From Myrica gale (lineage: Eukaryota > Streptophyta > Magnoliopsida > Fagales > Myricaceae), in assembly GCA_963930655.1 (NCBI GenBank), contig OZ005621.1:8791001-8855000 (forward strand): 64,000 nucleotides of DNA, written 5' to 3'. The translations under genes were made by a program, and so were the position numbers. Under the pieces are notes generated by a model that searched no databases, was not told the origin of the DNA, and was given only the letters and a program-made list of their open reading frames with translations. Positions 61,104-64,000 of this stretch are shown piece by piece. The first letter of the stretch is position 1; each line of letters opens with the position of its first letter.

Positions 61104-64000
61104 CGGGGAGGAGCGGCTCAACCTTTTTGGGGGCCTTAGGCAATTCTAAAAAATGATGCCTTTTAATATTAAAATAAATAAATAAATTTAATTTTTTTTA
61201 AAAAATTAAAATTAAACCATAAATTTGCTTCTTGCCTTTTTAGATCCAAAATTACTAATTAACCTTTTATATTCAATTTTACCCAATAAATCAGTTTCGA
61301 TAGATAAAATTGCTAAACCGCTTAATCTATCTTGAGACATAGTTGTTCGTTAATAATTTTGTATAATCTTTAGTTTTGAAAAACATCTTTATTGCAGATG
61401 CAACTGTAACAAATATGGTAAATAGTATTCTATATGCAATAAAATAATTTGGAAAACAATTTAGTTCTTTTACATGATTAAGTATTTCAAGTGGAGTACT
61501 GATTTCTATTTTTGTAACTTCTTTTAAAAATTTTAATTCCGAAAATAAATCCAAACCATCAATATCAGAGCGCATGTCATAATTAGAAAATTTTCAAGAT
61601 TGAGACATTTTTTTCTAAAGCGCAATCATTAAAAGATCTTAATCTTTCAAAATCAAACATAAAACCAAATATGGCCAAGAAAAAAAATATAAAACCAAAT
61701 ATGTCATCATACTTTGAAAATAATTCAAATCTATCCTCCATGGAAGATATTGCTTGATCTACAATATAATAAAAATAATCAATTTTGAAAGATTCATCTG
61801 CTGACTTCATAATCTCATCATCATTTTCATCAAATTGTTTCTACTTATGAATGACACGCTTTTTAGGGAATACAACTCTATATTCATCTCAACTGCAACT
61901 TGTTTAGATAAATCCAAAGCAGATTTAAAACCATTTTCTCTGTAATTTTTTAAATAAGAAATAAGTCCCTTTAATTTATCCATAGCAAGATCTATACTCA
62001 TAATTTCAAGTTGTAAACTCTTACTAACTGAATATCAAATAATATCTCATACCAGATATTCATTCCCAATAGAAATTCAAAGTTTTCAATCTCATAGGTT
62101 GCTAAGCATTTAGCTTCACTCCTTATCTTAGGATCTTCACTAACTTCTGCTAATTTCAATAAAACATCTATAATTTTTGGGGCTTGAAATTTTAGAACTT
62201 TGACGATTTCAATGCGACTTTCCCAACATGTTTGGCACATAGGTTTAGGAGTCAAAGTAACATACTCTAATAAAACTTTCCATCTTTTCGTAGAAGAAGC
62301 AAATAAAGAATATATACGTTGTACTACTCCAAAAAATGATATTGCTTTAGAACATGAATTAGGCATATCACAAAGAAATAAATTCAAACTATGACAGTCA
62401 CAAGGAGTATAAAATGCTCTAGGATTTAAATCTAAAAGCCTTTTTTGCACACCTTGTTTGTTACCTTTCATGTGAGATCCATTATCATAGCCTTGTCCTC
62501 TAACATCATCCACATCAAGATCGTATTTCATTAATGTACTTAAAAGTTCCTCAAAAAGTCATTTCCCTTATATGTTATCTACCATAAAAAATTATAAAAA
62601 GTGTTCATCAATATTTATTGGACTTACTGAAGTATCAACACTTCGTAGTATAACAATCATTTGTTATTGATGACTTGCATCAGGAGTACAATCAAGAATA
62701 ACCGAGTAATACTTTGCTCTTTTGATTTTATTGATTATCAAACTTTTGACTTCATCGGCTAACATCAAGATCAACTCATTTTGTATATTATGTTTCAAAT
62801 AATGATTATGAATCTCATCTACTTGAACACGTATAATATGTTCTTGCATTATAGGATCAAACCTTGCTATCATTTTTATCAAGCCAAAAAAGTTCTCATT
62901 ATTATTTTCATATAATTTTTCCTTCTTCCCTCGAAATGCAAGATTGTTTTTAGCTAACGTCTTCACCACGACAATGATTCTAACAAGAATTTTTTCCCAA
63001 TGTTCTTTTTTCTTGTTAATTCTATCCTGGACACTTTTATCAATTGTCTCATTTTTTGACAATCTTTTTCCAAGTCAAACCATCTAGTCATATTGATAAT
63101 ATGCTCATTAGTTATTTCACGAGACTCCCAGATTTTTCCAATCTCTACGTCCTTCGTTAATTAATTGACTTGTATTATATTTTGAGCTAAACAATTTACA
63201 ACAAAAATAAAATACTCTATCTGTATCTATTGAATGCACTAATAATCTCCTATCTTGTTTTTCCTCATTCATTAGTCTACGAATATAATATTCTTTTGAA
63301 AATGTCTATTATTTTTATCTTTTGGGAACTCAATAGCAACAAGTCTAATTGGACCGTTCTCTACTAAGATATATCGTAACTTCGTATCAATTTCCTTCCG
63401 ATGTCCAGGATCATAACAAGTGATACTTAAGATAGATTGATCATCAAAACTGAGACTATCTATGTGTGTCTCACTAACAATTTGTTCCAAATTTTCATTT
63501 TGTTGTGTCACATCTATATTATCTTCTAAGCTCTCCCCTTGAGTCACATCAACATTATCAACTTCTTCTAAGTTCCCCTAATACTTGATTTTTCACCTAT
63601 TACATCTTGATTAGAATTTGGTTCTCTTTTATCAATAAGAATTTTGTTAAGGGCCTCTCTTTGAGATTCAACTAAACTTTCTATTCTCCTTTTTTTCTTG
63701 AGTTTTTCATATCCAAATGGATATTTTCTACCAGTCATTTTAAAAATTAAAAAGTTTACACAAACAATGAATAAAAATAATAGATAAACAAAAACTAATT
63801 GATATCAATAATAAATTGAAATGTAAAATCTTGAATAATAGAACCTTGAAGCACCAACACAACGATCAAGAATCTGAGAAGCTGATTTGTCGATTACTTG
63901 AGAGGTTATTTGGCAGATATTGTTAGCAAGAAAGTAGGCAATATTTGAGATTAATGAGAAGCTTTAGCAAGAAAATAGGTTGTGTTGTAATGTTGTTAGA
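61104..64000 (-). mobile_element. hAT element of the ZMYM1-like type, right end not seen
   Basis: The left edge GAGGAGCGGCTCAACC resembles a plant hAT terminus and directly follows repeat spacer. The body is the transposase pseudogene described separately. No matching end or target duplication is seen before the window ends, so the element may run beyond it. Confidence 0.6.
61212..63738 (-). pseudogene. hAT transposase relic, ZMYM1-like (TTF zinc finger, DUF4371)
   Basis: The minus strand from the ATG at 63736-63738 reads a basic N-terminus (MTGRKYPFGYEKLKKKRR), then GPIRLVAIEFPKDK, a TTF-type zinc-finger remnant (RVFYFCCKLFSSKY), DUF4371-like text (FDPIMQEHI and VKSLIINKIKRAKYYSVILD), the RNase H-like core (GQGYDNGSHMKG, FYTPCDCHSLNL, FFGVVQRIYSLF) and a C-terminal hAT dimerisation tail (NYLRTTMSQDRLSGLAILSIE), ending near 61212. 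Stops and frameshifts separate these blocks (for example near 63572, 62660, 62580 and 62030), so it is dead. Plant homologues are often annotated as zinc finger MYM-type protein 1-like. Confidence 0.82.

Noticed and set aside
1..64000. CRISPR array, bacterial-type operon or gene cluster
   Set aside because: No spaced identical repeats and no co-oriented functional gene group; the content is plant nuclear. No undescribed system could be supported.

Overview
This is a plant nuclear window, most likely from a woody eudicot. The species cannot be read from the sequence. Support comes from genes split by GT-AG introns, plant-only families (a UGT75-like glycosyltransferase, a xyloglucan endotransglucosylase/hydrolase, a chloroplast Tic22-like import protein), AT-rich intergenic DNA, and dense plant transposons (Copia, Gypsy chromovirus, CACTA, hAT, Mutator-like MITEs, L1-type LINEs, a tRNA-derived SINE).

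Layout. 1-10.7 kb: a MITE, an intact single-exon UGT (minus), and AT-rich spacer with old LINE debris. 10.7-13.4 kb: GA-rich DNA, a LINE RNase H relic, and a well-bounded CACTA element. 13.4-16.3 kb: a short-chain dehydrogenase pseudogene broken by a hAT element (which carries a captured bHLH gene piece and a nested MITE) and by a second MITE. 16.5-24.8 kb: rearranged Copia elements, with a 498-bp inverted repeat around an integrase/RT fragment, then a second decayed Copia. 24.8-25.5 kb: a hAT element with a perfect 8-bp target duplication. 26.5-31.0 kb: an intact seven-exon gene for an unrecognised plant protein whose first two exon pairs look tandemly duplicated. 33.9-35.6 kb: a three-exon XTH gene (minus). 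36.6-44.9 kb: a SINE, a truncated LINE, a candidate retroelement, a hAT element and a foldback Mutator-like element. 45.6-57.4 kb: a seven-exon Tic22-like gene (minus), with a young 5.7-kb Gypsy chromovirus in its last intron and an L1 relic in its first. 57.4-64 kb: AT-rich spacer, tandem repeats and a decayed ZMYM1-like hAT transposase that may run off the window.

The four genes that look real (UGT, unknown seven-exon protein, XTH, Tic22-like) are unrelated in function and show no operon or cluster logic. No new defence or metabolic system was found. The most notable observations are the exon-pair duplication, transposon insertions with exact target duplications inside or beside genes, gene-fragment capture by a hAT element, a templated repair-like junction in the Copia cluster, and a frame problem in the Tic22-like terminal exon beside the Gypsy insertion.
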